A stretch of 24,935 bases of DNA from Chloroflexota bacterium. Lineage in GTDB: Bacteria > Chloroflexota > Ktedonobacteria > Ktedonobacterales > Ktedonobacteraceae. The translations under genes and the position numbers were made by a program. The stretch is taken from positions 1 through 24,935 of the forward strand of contig VBHI01000073.1 in the NCBI GenBank assembly GCA_005881495.1. Direction: 5' to 3'. This document shows positions 15,393-22,964 of the stretch, in pieces; the stretch's first letter is position 1; every line of letters begins with the position of its first letter. The notes under the pieces were generated by a model. That model was not told the origin of the DNA. It saw only the letters and a list, made by a program, of their open reading frames with translations, and did not search any database.

Positions 15393-16563
15393 TCATTTGC
15401 CATCTCCCACCCGCTGCACCTTCACAAAGTTCGTATGTGCCTGACTCGCTGTGGGCAGCCCCCCCATTATCACCACGTGCTGACCCCTTGCAATGAGCTC
15501 GTCATCCCGCAGCTTCTGATCGACAAGAGCAATCAGCTCCTCCGTCGTCTCTTGCATTTCAATACAGTGTGGCCAGACGCCCCACCAGAGTGCAAGTTGA
15601 CGATAAACGTGCTCAGAGGGAGTATAAGCAATAGAGGATCGCATTTGCAACGTCACTTGCTTCCGCACGCGTTGGACGGGGGTTCGTCACCATTGACTCG
15701 AGCATCTGCGTCGCTGTGATGACAGGTAAACCTCGATCATTACATTTGGCGATGATGCGTTTCTGGATGAGCGGCACCTTCTCTGGGGCCATCTCAACTC
15801 CCAGGTCGCCTCGCGCAACCATCACGCCGTCGACTACCTCGAGTATCTCAGCGAGCCGCCCTACCGCCTCTGGTTTCTCGAGCTTGGCAATCAAGGGAAT
15901 GCTGACCTCTGTACGTTGCTCGCCCTGCTCCGCTTGCAGTTGCCGAATGAACTCCCGCGCCTCCAACACGTCCTCCGGTCGGCGCACGAAACTGAGCGCG
16001 ACATAATCGACGTCGTGCAGCACACCGAACTTCAGGTCGTCACGATCCTTCTCGGTAAGAGCTGGTGCGCTCACCGCCACCCCTGGCAGATTAATGCCCT
16101 TATGCTCTTTGAGGACGCCACCATGCACGACCAGGCACTGGACATCGCTCCCATCAGAGCCAAGCACACGTAATTCTAGCAGACCATCATCCAACAGGAT
16201 GCGATCGCCTGCCTTCACATCCTGCGGCAGCAGCTTGTAGGTGGTCGAGACTATCTGAGCATTGCCCACCACATCGCGGGTGGTAATCGTCACCTTGGCA
16301 CCATCGGCCAACAGAACGGGTTGTCCACCTTGCAACGTTCCGGTACGAATCTTTGGACCTTGTAGGTCTTGCAGGATGGCGATTGAACAACCTAAGCGAG
16401 CGGAAATAGTACGTAGACGCTCGATGACAAGCGCATGTTCACGCTGTGTTCCAGGAGAGAAGTTCAGCCGTGCGACATTCATGCCACTTCGTATGAGTTG
16501 CTCGAGTCGCTCTTCGCTGTTGGTGGCTGGACCGATCGTACAGACAATTTTGGTGCGTCGCAT
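15393..16563 (-). pseudogene. pyk: Pyruvate kinase with an internal deletion and frameshift
   Basis: The N-terminal part starts at ATG 16563 (GAGGAG upstream) and is normal: [75 protein letters not shown]. At about 15630-15640 it jumps, in a new frame, to [19 protein letters not shown] and a normal C-terminus ending at 15393. The expected DGTDAVMLSGET segment and the start of the C-terminal domain, about 100 residues, are missing. The main frame stops at 15613. This looks like a deletion within a formerly intact gene. No catalytic activity is expected because part of the TIM barrel is lost. It sits in the minus-strand run 3' of hyi. An intact pyk is presumably elsewhere. Confidence 0.85.
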
Positions 16564-16649
16564 AGGCGCTCCTCTCGCAGTGGAGGGCAAGAGGGAGGCG
16601 AGGAGCCCCCCAGCATTCCCTCGCGCTGTATCGCCGGACGGAGAGTCCT

Positions 16650-17459
16650 TTACAGACGTAGGTCATTCACTGCTACTGCACCCCGCCGGTTGTCGGGCAA
16701 CCAGGCAAAGCTCGCCTCCGAACTGGTGGTTGGGTTGTATTCTAGACCGACGTAGCCCTGGTATCCCAGCGCGTCAAGAGCTGCTAGCACATGGGAATAA
16801 TGGATTTCGCCTGTGCCTGGTTCATGGCGCTCTGGGGAGTCTGCGATTTGGATATGCCCCATCTTCCCAATGTACTCGCGCAACGTTGCGATGAGATTCC
16901 CCTCCATGCGCTGCATATGGTAGATATCATACTGATACTTGAGATTTGGACGGTTGACATCGGCAAGCAACTCCAACGTCTCACGCGTGTTCGTGAGGAG
17001 GTAGTGTGGATTTTCGAAGACGTTGAGTGACTCGACCACCACACCAAGACCAGTGGCAGCGGCTTGATCAGCGGCCCAGGCAAGATTCTTGCGTACCCGT
17101 TCCATTTGCTCCTCACGGCTCTCCCCTGGGATGGTATTCCCGACGAGCGCGTTGAGCTGGGGACATCCCACCTGGCGTGCAAATTGAAGAGCTACCGGCA
17201 CATTTGCTCGGAACTGCTCTTGCCGACCGGGGTCATTGAGAAAGCCTCGCTCTCCACCTGCCATGTTACCGGCGTCGAAGTTCATCAGGGCAACAGCCAG
17301 CCCCGTGGCACGCAGCCGTTCCGCAGTGGCAGAAAGATTTTCTCCTCCAGGCCACCAGAACTCCACGGCTCCAAAGCCAAGACTGGCAGCGCGTTCAAAC
17401 CGCTCTAAGAACGGAACTTCTTTCAACAGAATCGAGATATTCAGATCGAATTGTAACAT
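16650..17459 (-). CDS. hyi: Hydroxypyruvate isomerase
   Basis: A 269-residue TIM-barrel isomerase of the AP-endonuclease-2 superfamily, interconverting hydroxypyruvate and tartronate semialdehyde. ATG 17459 has a GAGAAGGGA ribosome binding site; an upstream ATG (17507) would overlap the preceding gene and add an unconserved basic leader. Key residues: Glu143 ([10 protein letters not shown]), Asp178 (YQYDIYHMQ), Gln204 (GHIQIADSP) and Glu240 (GLEYNPT). In allantoin-degradation clusters Hyi works beside glyoxylate carboligase in the glyoxylate-to-glycerate route. The carboligase and tartronate semialdehyde reductase are not in the window. Confidence 0.9.
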   Translation of the reverse strand: MLQFDLNISILLKEVPFLERFERAASLGFGAVEFWWPGGENLSATAERLRATGLAVALMNFDAGNMAGGERGFLNDPGRQEQFRANVPVALQFARQVGCPQLNALVGNTIPGESREEQMERVRKNLAWAADQAAATGLGVVVESLNVFENPHYLLTNTRETLELLADVNRPNLKYQYDIYHMQRMEGNLIATLREYIGKMGHIQIADSPERHEPGTGEIHYSHVLAALDALGYQGYVGLEYNPTTSSEASFAWLPDNRRGAVAVNDLRL

Positions 17460-17493
17460 ACGTTTCCCTTCTCTCTTCTCAAGCCTTGCCGCT

Positions 17494-17907
17494 TCACTTT
17501 CTTTCAAAAAGGATATCCTGAGCTCCTTCCCAGAGCACTAGACGTCCCAGTTCCCGTAGGTGTTCATTGCCAGCAACAATAGTCAAGAAGTGATTTCCTG
17601 CTAACTGCCCGAGTTTGCTGGCGAAGCAAGTGCCTCCATAGGGGAAAAGGATTTCCGTCTCGCTGAACCCCCCGGGATAAAGCAGTATTTGACCGGGGCC
17701 TGGATAGCTCGTATGATTCTCGTACCCCACTCCCAGCTGAAAATCGCCTAGTGGAACCCAGGCCGCCTCTCCACTCCAGCGGGCCTGGATGATTTTGTTA
17801 CGAAATGGCAGGATTTGACTGAATGCTGCGCACGTCTGTGGCGCGTCTGCTTCCTCCAGACGTGCGGTGAACTCCAAGGGGCCGACGGTAATACGTAGCA
17901 TACTCAT
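17494..17907 (-). CDS. DUF3830-family, cyclophilin-like protein
   Basis: A 137-residue protein resembling the DUF3830 family, which has a cyclophilin-like barrel. Recognisable segments include FSQILPFRNKIIQARWSGEAAWVP, quoted here only in part (ARWSGEAAWVP), HTSYPGPGQILLYPGG and YGGTCFAS. No enzymatic function is established for the family that I know of. It lies between allB (127 nt upstream) and hyi (34 nt downstream of its stop, if hyi starts at 17459). Its operon position suggests a role in allantoin or ureide metabolism, possibly substrate binding or cleavage. Function is inferred only from neighbours. Confidence 0.7.
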   Translation of the reverse strand: MSMLRITVGPLEFTARLEEADAPQTCAAFSQILPFRNKIIQARWSGEAAWVPLGDFQLGVGYENHTSYPGPGQILLYPGGFSETEILFPYGGTCFASKLGQLAGNHFLTIVAGNEHLRELGRLVLWEGAQDILFERK

Positions 17908-18034
17908 AGGTTACTCTCTTCCTCTATGTACTACAAGGTGGTGGGACGGCATAAACGGATGCAGCCGCTTACATCGGCCAAGCGCCAGGTCTCCTTTACT
18001 CATCTACAGAATATATCGCCAGTTTGCATTCACC

Positions 18035-19402
18035 CTAGACCTCTCGTCGAGGAAGCGGTCTAACGAGGCGACCGAACGGCGCAGAGATCGGCTTCCCCTC
18101 CGCAAAGACCGTCCTGCCACGTACCAGTGTGCGCACAATGCGTCCCTGTAGCATTCGGCCCACGTAAGGACTATCTTGATGACGATAGAAGAGATCGCTT
18201 CTTTGTAGCGTGAAACTGCTCGAGAGATCAACCAGGACAAGATCAGCGTCGGCATCAATAGCCAAGTGCCCTTTGCCAGGCAAAGGACCAAAACGCAGAG
18301 CAATATGCTCAGCAGTAATGGTGGCTATCGTCGGAAGTGGTAGCTGGCGTCTGTCGTGGCCTTCCGTCAACAGCAATTGTAGCAGAGACTGGCAACCGGA
18401 GATACCACCCCAGACCTTGAAAAAATCGAGACTGGTTTTCATATCGGCCGGTGCTGGCGAATGATCAGAGGTCACCATTGGAATGTTCCCATCGAAGAGC
18501 TGTTGCCATAACGCATCTTGCTCTGTCTGTGGACGTAGAGGTGGGGCACACTTCGCTACAGCCCCTAGCTCTTCTACATCATCCTCGGTCAGCACCAGGT
18601 AGTGTATGCACGTTTCACAGCTCACGTCGATTCCTCGCGCTCGCGCCTCTGCCACCATAACGATGCCACGCCCGCTGCTGACGTGTACAATATGCAGCGG
18701 GCAGCCAGATTCTTGCGCAAACAGGATCGCTCGTTGGATGGCTTCGAGTTCGGCTACTACGGGTCGCGAGGTGAGATAATCGCGTATACCTGTCCTGCCC
18801 TGTGCGATAGCACGACGCGCTAGCCCACTGGTAAGCTGGTCGCTTTCCGCGTGTACCGCGACAATCTTGCCAAGCTTCGCGGCACGCATCATGCCCTCGT
18901 ACAACGTCAGGTCATCGACCGACTGAAAATCGTCAATACCGCTGTTGCTCATGAACGCCTTAAAGCCGATCACACCGCGCTCTGCTAGCTCGTCAAGCTG
19001 TGCGAGGTTGCCCGGCACCAGGCCTCCCCAGAGCGCGAAATCAACGAGCGACGCGGCCTGCGCAGCCTTCAACTTGAGATCGAAGCTCTCTGCATCAAGA
19101 GTAGGTGGATGGGCGTTGAGCGGCATATCGAAAAAGGTGGTGGTGCCGCCTGCCGCTAGTGCGGCTGTGCCTGTGGCAAAGCCTTCCCAATGGGTGCGCC
19201 CTGGCTCATTGAAATGCACGTGCGCATCAATCACGCCGGGAAACACGTGGAATCCCTCGGCGTTGATCTCCTCTTTGCTCGTTCCTGCAAGGTCTGGCTC
19301 GATGGCGACGATGCGACCACCGGCAACGGCGAGATCTGCGTTACTGATACCCGTCGCGGTAACCAGCGTGCCGTTACGCACGATGAGGTCGTAGAGACTC
19401 AT
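18035..19402 (-). CDS. allB: Allantoinase
   Basis: A 455-residue dihydroorotase-like amidohydrolase that opens allantoin to allantoate. Binuclear metal site: GVIDAHVHFNEPGRTHWEG (His61, His63), the carboxylatable Lys148 in GFKAFM, His184 in VHAES, His240 in HIVHVSSG, and Asp313 in TSDHSPAP. The segment HFNEPGRTHWEG is typical of allantoinase rather than hydantoinase. Length is as expected (about 450). It starts 13 nt after the allC stop, in the same operon, with an AGGTAGG-type ribosome binding site. Confidence 0.94.
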   Translation of the reverse strand: MSLYDLIVRNGTLVTATGISNADLAVAGGRIVAIEPDLAGTSKEEINAEGFHVFPGVIDAHVHFNEPGRTHWEGFATGTAALAAGGTTTFFDMPLNAHPPTLDAESFDLKLKAAQAASLVDFALWGGLVPGNLAQLDELAERGVIGFKAFMSNSGIDDFQSVDDLTLYEGMMRAAKLGKIVAVHAESDQLTSGLARRAIAQGRTGIRDYLTSRPVVAELEAIQRAILFAQESGCPLHIVHVSSGRGIVMVAEARARGIDVSCETCIHYLVLTEDDVEELGAVAKCAPPLRPQTEQDALWQQLFDGNIPMVTSDHSPAPADMKTSLDFFKVWGGISGCQSLLQLLLTEGHDRRQLPLPTIATITAEHIALRFGPLPGKGHLAIDADADLVLVDLSSSFTLQRSDLFYRHQDSPYVGRMLQGRIVRTLVRGRTVFAEGKPISAPFGRLVRPLPRREV

Positions 19403-19415
19403 AGACAGACCTACC

Positions 19416-20654
19416 TCACTTTTCAGACAGAAGGTGCAGAAACCGCTCCAGCACCTTGATTGCTACCTCCACATCCTCCACAGTCGCCGACTCAGCGGGA
19501 TTGTGGCTGATGCCCCCTCGACATCGTACAAAGAGCATGGCAATATCGCTGAGCTCGCTCACCGTTGCGGCATCGTGTCCTGCCCCGCTTGCAAGGGAAA
19601 GCGTCGGATACCCTATCTCCTCTATTGCCTGCGACAGTAGCTCGGCTAGATGTGGTGCGCATGGCACGGCACGATGCCCTTGCAGCATCTGCCAGTTGGC
19701 CGAAACGTGTCGAGTTGTGCCGATCTCGCGGGCCCGTTCTTCTAACTGACGGTTCGCCTGCTCGCGCACTGTGTCGTCCTGATGCCGCACATCCAGGCTG
19801 AGTGTCACCTGTCCCGGAATCACATTGCTTGCTCCTGGGTGCACACTGACCTGCCCTACCGTCGCGACTAATCCCGGCAGGCTGCGTGCAACTGTCTCAA
19901 CGGCCAGCACAAACTCAGCTCCCGCACAGAGCGCGTCGTGACGGAGCGACATGGGGACTGTACCAGCATGCCCGGCTTCGCCTGTAAAACGTACTGTGAT
20001 ACGATTCTGTCCCGCGATGGCCGAAACCACAGCGACTGGGAGATTGCGTGCTTCAAGAACCGGTCCTTGCTCGATGTGGACTTCACAGTAGGCCAGGAGT
20101 TCGTCACGCTGCCAGCGTGCGGTTTGCAGGGCAAAAGGATCAGGATCACCGCCAAATGCACGAATTGCCTCAGCCATGGTGATACCATCAGAGTCGGTTA
20201 AGTGAAGCGCTTCCGGGTCGAATGTACCCGCCACGGCTCTGCTCCCAATGTAGGCGCTATGATAACGTAGGCCTTCCTCGTCAGCAAAACCCAGCACCTC
20301 GATAGCAAAAGGGAGGCGCTCCTGTCGAGCGTACAATCGCTCAACGCAGGCAATCGCAATCATCACGCCGAGAGGGCCATCGTACTTGCCCGCATCGCGC
20401 ACGGTGTCAAGATGAGAACCGAGCAATAATGTTTTGGCACCAGCCTGGCTCGCCTCGTAGCGTCCGATCAGATTGCCAACCTTATCTTGCTGGACGGTCA
20501 TACCAGCAGCATGCATCCATGATGCCACGGCCTCGTTTACTTGACGCATCGCCTGCGACGCGAAAGGACGCGTAAGACAGTCAGGCTCTTCACTGTAACT
20601 CCCCAGTATGTCGCACCGCTCCATAACAGTGCGGGCAGATACGTCGAAAGTCAT
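19416..20654 (-). CDS. allC: Allantoate amidohydrolase
   Basis: A 412-residue M20-family amidohydrolase that releases ammonia from allantoate on the way to ureidoglycine and ureidoglycolate. Metal ligands: His81 and Asp92 (GSHLDTVRDAGKYDGPLG), Glu127 (FADEEG), His193 (EVHIEQGP), with GAGHDA and a C-terminal ISHNPAES motif. An N-carbamoyl-amino-acid hydrolase is an alternative, but the neighbouring allantoinase argues for allantoate. GGAGGG precedes the ATG by 8 nt. First gene of the minus-strand operon, with its promoter at 20805-20858 and a leader of about 170 nt. Confidence 0.92.
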   Translation of the reverse strand: MTFDVSARTVMERCDILGSYSEEPDCLTRPFASQAMRQVNEAVASWMHAAGMTVQQDKVGNLIGRYEASQAGAKTLLLGSHLDTVRDAGKYDGPLGVMIAIACVERLYARQERLPFAIEVLGFADEEGLRYHSAYIGSRAVAGTFDPEALHLTDSDGITMAEAIRAFGGDPDPFALQTARWQRDELLAYCEVHIEQGPVLEARNLPVAVVSAIAGQNRITVRFTGEAGHAGTVPMSLRHDALCAGAEFVLAVETVARSLPGLVATVGQVSVHPGASNVIPGQVTLSLDVRHQDDTVREQANRQLEERAREIGTTRHVSANWQMLQGHRAVPCAPHLAELLSQAIEEIGYPTLSLASGAGHDAATVSELSDIAMLFVRCRGGISHNPAESATVEDVEVAIKVLERFLHLLSEK

Positions 20655-20804
20655 GGTCTAACCCTCCATTAAAACTATCGGTCAAAGTGAGATAAGCAAC
20701 GACACAGAGTAATGGCCAGTTGCATCCGCAATCCAAAAGCAGATGGGAACACTGTCCAGAAACAGGAGCGGACTAATTACTTATTTGGGTTAGATACTTA
20801 CAAA

Positions 20805-20858
20805 TAGAAAATTGCTTTCCATTATATGGAGTATAAACGCTGTGTATGCGATTGTCAA
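20805..20858 (-). promoter_or_regulatory. Promoter and IclR-like operator of the allC operon
   Basis: On the minus strand, TTGACA (20853-20858), a 17-nt spacer and TATACT (20830-20835) are followed 8 nt later by TGGAAAGCAATTTTCTA (20805-20821). Boxes, spacing and operator match those at 4655-4707 and 21155-21208. Confidence 0.85.
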
Positions 20859-20878
20859 GGGGTAACCGCTTTAACGCT

Positions 20879-20899
20879 CTGACATTCACTCATAAATTC
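20879..20899. repeat. Solitary IS4-type terminus
   Basis: CTGACATTCACTCATAAATTC matches the reverse complement of the termini at 1247-1266 and 3200-3219 with a few changes. No partner end was found nearby. It is 20 bp upstream of the -35 box of the allC promoter. Confidence 0.45.
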
Positions 20900-21154
20900 T
20901 GCCGGTGAAATTGAAACCACTTCAGAAGTGCAATCAATCTTGGCAATCAGGGCTATCTAATGACCAGCAGAGCCAGAGCCATGTATTAGATGTGTGAGTT
21001 GCTATAGCCAGGCCGCCTTCACAGGACAAGTGCGTTTGGCACGCTTTGCACCATCCGATGAAACAAACTGGACAGCATCACGAAGGCATGACAAAATCAC
21101 TGAACAGTCACTAAAGCATTCTCACCAGTTATCACATAGCCCTGTCACATACCC

Positions 21155-21208
21155 TTGACAAATGTATGAGGAGCGTCTATACTCCATATAATGGAAAGTA
21201 ATTTTCTA
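21155..21208 (+). promoter_or_regulatory. Orphan promoter with IclR-like operator, pointing into the IS block
   Basis: TTGACA (21155-21160), 17-nt spacer, TATACT (21178-21183), then TGGAAAGTAATTTTCTA (21192-21208) 8 nt later. It is nearly identical to the allC promoter but faces right. The next gene in its path is the IS607 recombinase, so no purine gene remains downstream in the window. Confidence 0.85.
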
Positions 21209-21380
21209 CTTTGAAGAATCCTCGTAGTACACAAGCGGGCCATCAGGGCCAAAGTCGCCCCCTTGAAGCTACCACAGGATCTTGACAGCATCCTCCATTA
21301 GTGGAGGGTAGCCGACAGTTGCCAAATAGCATGAACTATCGCATACTATCATTAGTTCTTTTGATAGAGGCGATAGGTCT

Positions 21381-22007
21381 ATGGCAAAGCAAGCACAGAA
21401 GTTATTCCGAGTCGGAGCCGCCGCACATGAATTGGGGTTGCACCCAATGACCGTCCGACGATGGATCAAAGCTGGACGTATTCAGGTGGTCCAGGTAGGG
21501 CGAGAGATGCGTATTCCGCGCTGGGAGATCGAACGGATGGTAGGCGCATCCGACGAGCGATTTCTCGTCCTCTATGGACGCGTCAGTGGGCATGGACAAA
21601 AGGATGATTTGGAGACACAGCTTGAACGGCTTCAGGCATGGGCACGAACCGAGCGGAAAGGGCAAGAAACGCTCGTGCTCTCTGATATTGGCAGTGGTCT
21701 GAAAGCGGGGCGCAGACACCTCCAGCGCTTACTCAAGCTGGTGTGTGAGGATAAAGTGGCAGAAGTGGCCATCACCTACGAAGATCGGTTGACCCGCTTC
21801 GGACAAGAATTTTTGGAAACGTTGTTTTCTTGCTTTGGCGTGAGGCTGACTGTTTTGGAGCCAGGGGAAGAGAAAACGCCGGAGCAGGAGTTGACGGATG
21901 ATTTGCTCGCGCTCATTGCCTCGTTTTCTGGTCGTTTGTATGGCATGCGTTCTCACAAACAGAAGGAGCTGCTGCAATGCGCACAAGCCGTCCTCACCAG
22001 CCCCTAA
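21381..22007 (+). CDS. tnpA: IS607-family TnpA serine recombinase
   Basis: A 208-residue protein with an N-terminal MerR-like HTH (ELGLHPMTVRRWIKAGRIQ, about residues 17-35) and a resolvase catalytic domain. Catalytic Ser69 lies in LYGRVSGHGQKDDL; conserved arginines lie in ITYEDRLTRFG (Arg136, Arg139). This domain order (HTH first) is the IS607 hallmark. Such recombinases move DNA through a circular intermediate with little target preference. The gene looks intact, and could act on other IS607 ends in the genome. Confidence 0.92.
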   Translation: MAKQAQKLFRVGAAAHELGLHPMTVRRWIKAGRIQVVQVGREMRIPRWEIERMVGASDERFLVLYGRVSGHGQKDDLETQLERLQAWARTERKGQETLVLSDIGSGLKAGRRHLQRLLKLVCEDKVAEVAITYEDRLTRFGQEFLETLFSCFGVRLTVLEPGEEKTPEQELTDDLLALIASFSGRLYGMRSHKQKELLQCAQAVLTSP

Positions 22008-22858
22008 CCTACGATGTGCGTTTGCCTGACGAAGCCCAAGCAGATGCTCTGCGCCTCCTCGATGCAAGTAAGGCAGTCGTCAATCAGGCGCTCACACTGC
22101 TCTGGCCGTGCCTCGACGAATTTGGCAGGGAGCGTGTTGGTCCTGCCTGGAAACAGGTCGGCAAGTACATGGGCTCCCCAAAGTCACACGGAGATCGGCA
22201 ATGGCGGTGCGAAAGTGAAACGGTGGGGAGGATTTTACGCCAACAAGCGGAGCGCAAGAAAACGTTTGAACTGGTCCAGCCCATTCTCTCCGATGGCTTC
22301 ATTCGTCCTAAAACAGAGAAGCGACCGGCAGGCAAAAACCGTCCGGCGATCAAGGAAGCTGTTACCAGCTTGCAAAAAAGCCTGGAAGAGGATGAGACCA
22401 GCTTCGTCGCGCTGCACAATGTCATTGAACAAGCATGCAATTTTTTCTTCCGTACCGATCGCTTTCCCACCAGGTACGAAGAACTGCAACCCCTTCCGCT
22501 CCTGAAAGTGGGCATGCTGACCTATGCAGGCGACGACGGACGCGAAAAGGGGCAGGCATATCGTCTGGCTCTCGACGTCGATGCGGGGGTGGCGCGGTTT
22601 CGGTTTCGCTATCCAGATGAGGCGGGAATCTGGCACTGGCGCAAAGTGGATACCATCATTCCTTTGCCAGATTGCCTCAAAGAACGCCTGGATGACGGAG
22701 AATTGATGGCCCCCACCCTGCGAGAAGAACGCAGAGCTGATGGGGAGCGTTTCGCGGTGCTGGATTTCACCGTGGAAGTGGAGAAAGAGGTGTTGCCTGC
22801 CTGGGAGAGCGTCGAGCGTGTGTTAGGTGCGGATTGGGGCGTGCATGTTGAACGATAA
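21977..22858 (+). pseudogene. tnpB: IS607 tnpB truncated at RuvC-I
   Basis: The 293-residue frame starts inside tnpA (31-nt overlap) and carries the N-terminal half of a TnpB: YDVRLPDEAQADALRLLDAS, KAVVNQALTLLW, and later VLDFTVEVEKEVLPAW. It stops just after the RuvC-I motif VLGADWGVH. The usual C-terminal half (RuvC-II, zinc finger, RuvC-III) is absent; IS21 end sequence starts within a few bases. It cannot be an active nuclease. Its RuvC-I (GADWGVH) differs from that of the fragment at 2-880 (GADLGPA), so the two are not halves of one gene. Confidence 0.85.
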
Positions 22859-22862
22859 TTAA

Positions 22863-22917
22863 AATTGCCGGTGACGATCACCAAAGTTGCCGGTCATCAA
22901 GCTGGACGTCTGTCCAG
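22863..22917. repeat. IS21 left end: direct repeats and a small hairpin
   Basis: Two direct copies of AARTTGCCGGTNA-type sequence (22863-22880 and 22882-22898) resemble the multiple terminal repeats of IS21 elements. A hairpin CTGGAC-gtct-GTCCAG follows (22902-22917). Confidence 0.65.
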
Positions 22918-22929
22918 TTGATGACCTAC

Positions 22930-22964
22930 CATGACACTCATCAATGTCAAGAAGGAGTGTCATG
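22930..22964 (+). promoter_or_regulatory. Hairpin covering the istA ribosome binding site and start
   Basis: CATGACACTC (22930-22939) is a perfect inverted repeat of GAGTGTCATG (22955-22964), which overlaps the SD AAGGAG (22952-22957) and the first base of GTG 22964. Folding in mRNA would reduce initiation. Confidence 0.6.

Larger units (their letters stand above)
20655..21380. other. Divergent control region between allC and the IS607 tnpA
   Basis: No gene is supported. It holds two back-to-back promoters with the same operator (20805-20858 minus, 21155-21208 plus), which form a long inverted repeat about 370 bp apart. A lone IS-terminus-like sequence lies between them at 20879-20899. A small palindrome CCTCCATTAGTGGAGG (21292-21307) lies near the likely IS607 left boundary. 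Confidence 0.7.
21292..22860 (+). mobile_element. IS607-family element, right part lost to an IS21 insertion
   Basis: A serine recombinase gene followed, with a 31-nt overlap, by tnpB defines an IS607 element. The left boundary is uncertain; I start it at the small palindrome 21292-21307. tnpB ends abruptly at 22858 where IS21-type end repeats begin, so the right end and any guide-RNA region are missing here. Confidence 0.7.

Noticed and set aside
21217..21263. Minus-strand peptide GGDFGPDGPLVYYE near the orphan promoter
   Set aside because: Too short, without a start or continuation; likely chance.
2..22858. The two TnpB fragments as halves of a single split gene
   Set aside because: Both retain RuvC-I, and their motifs differ (GADLGPA against GADWGVH), so they come from different lineages.
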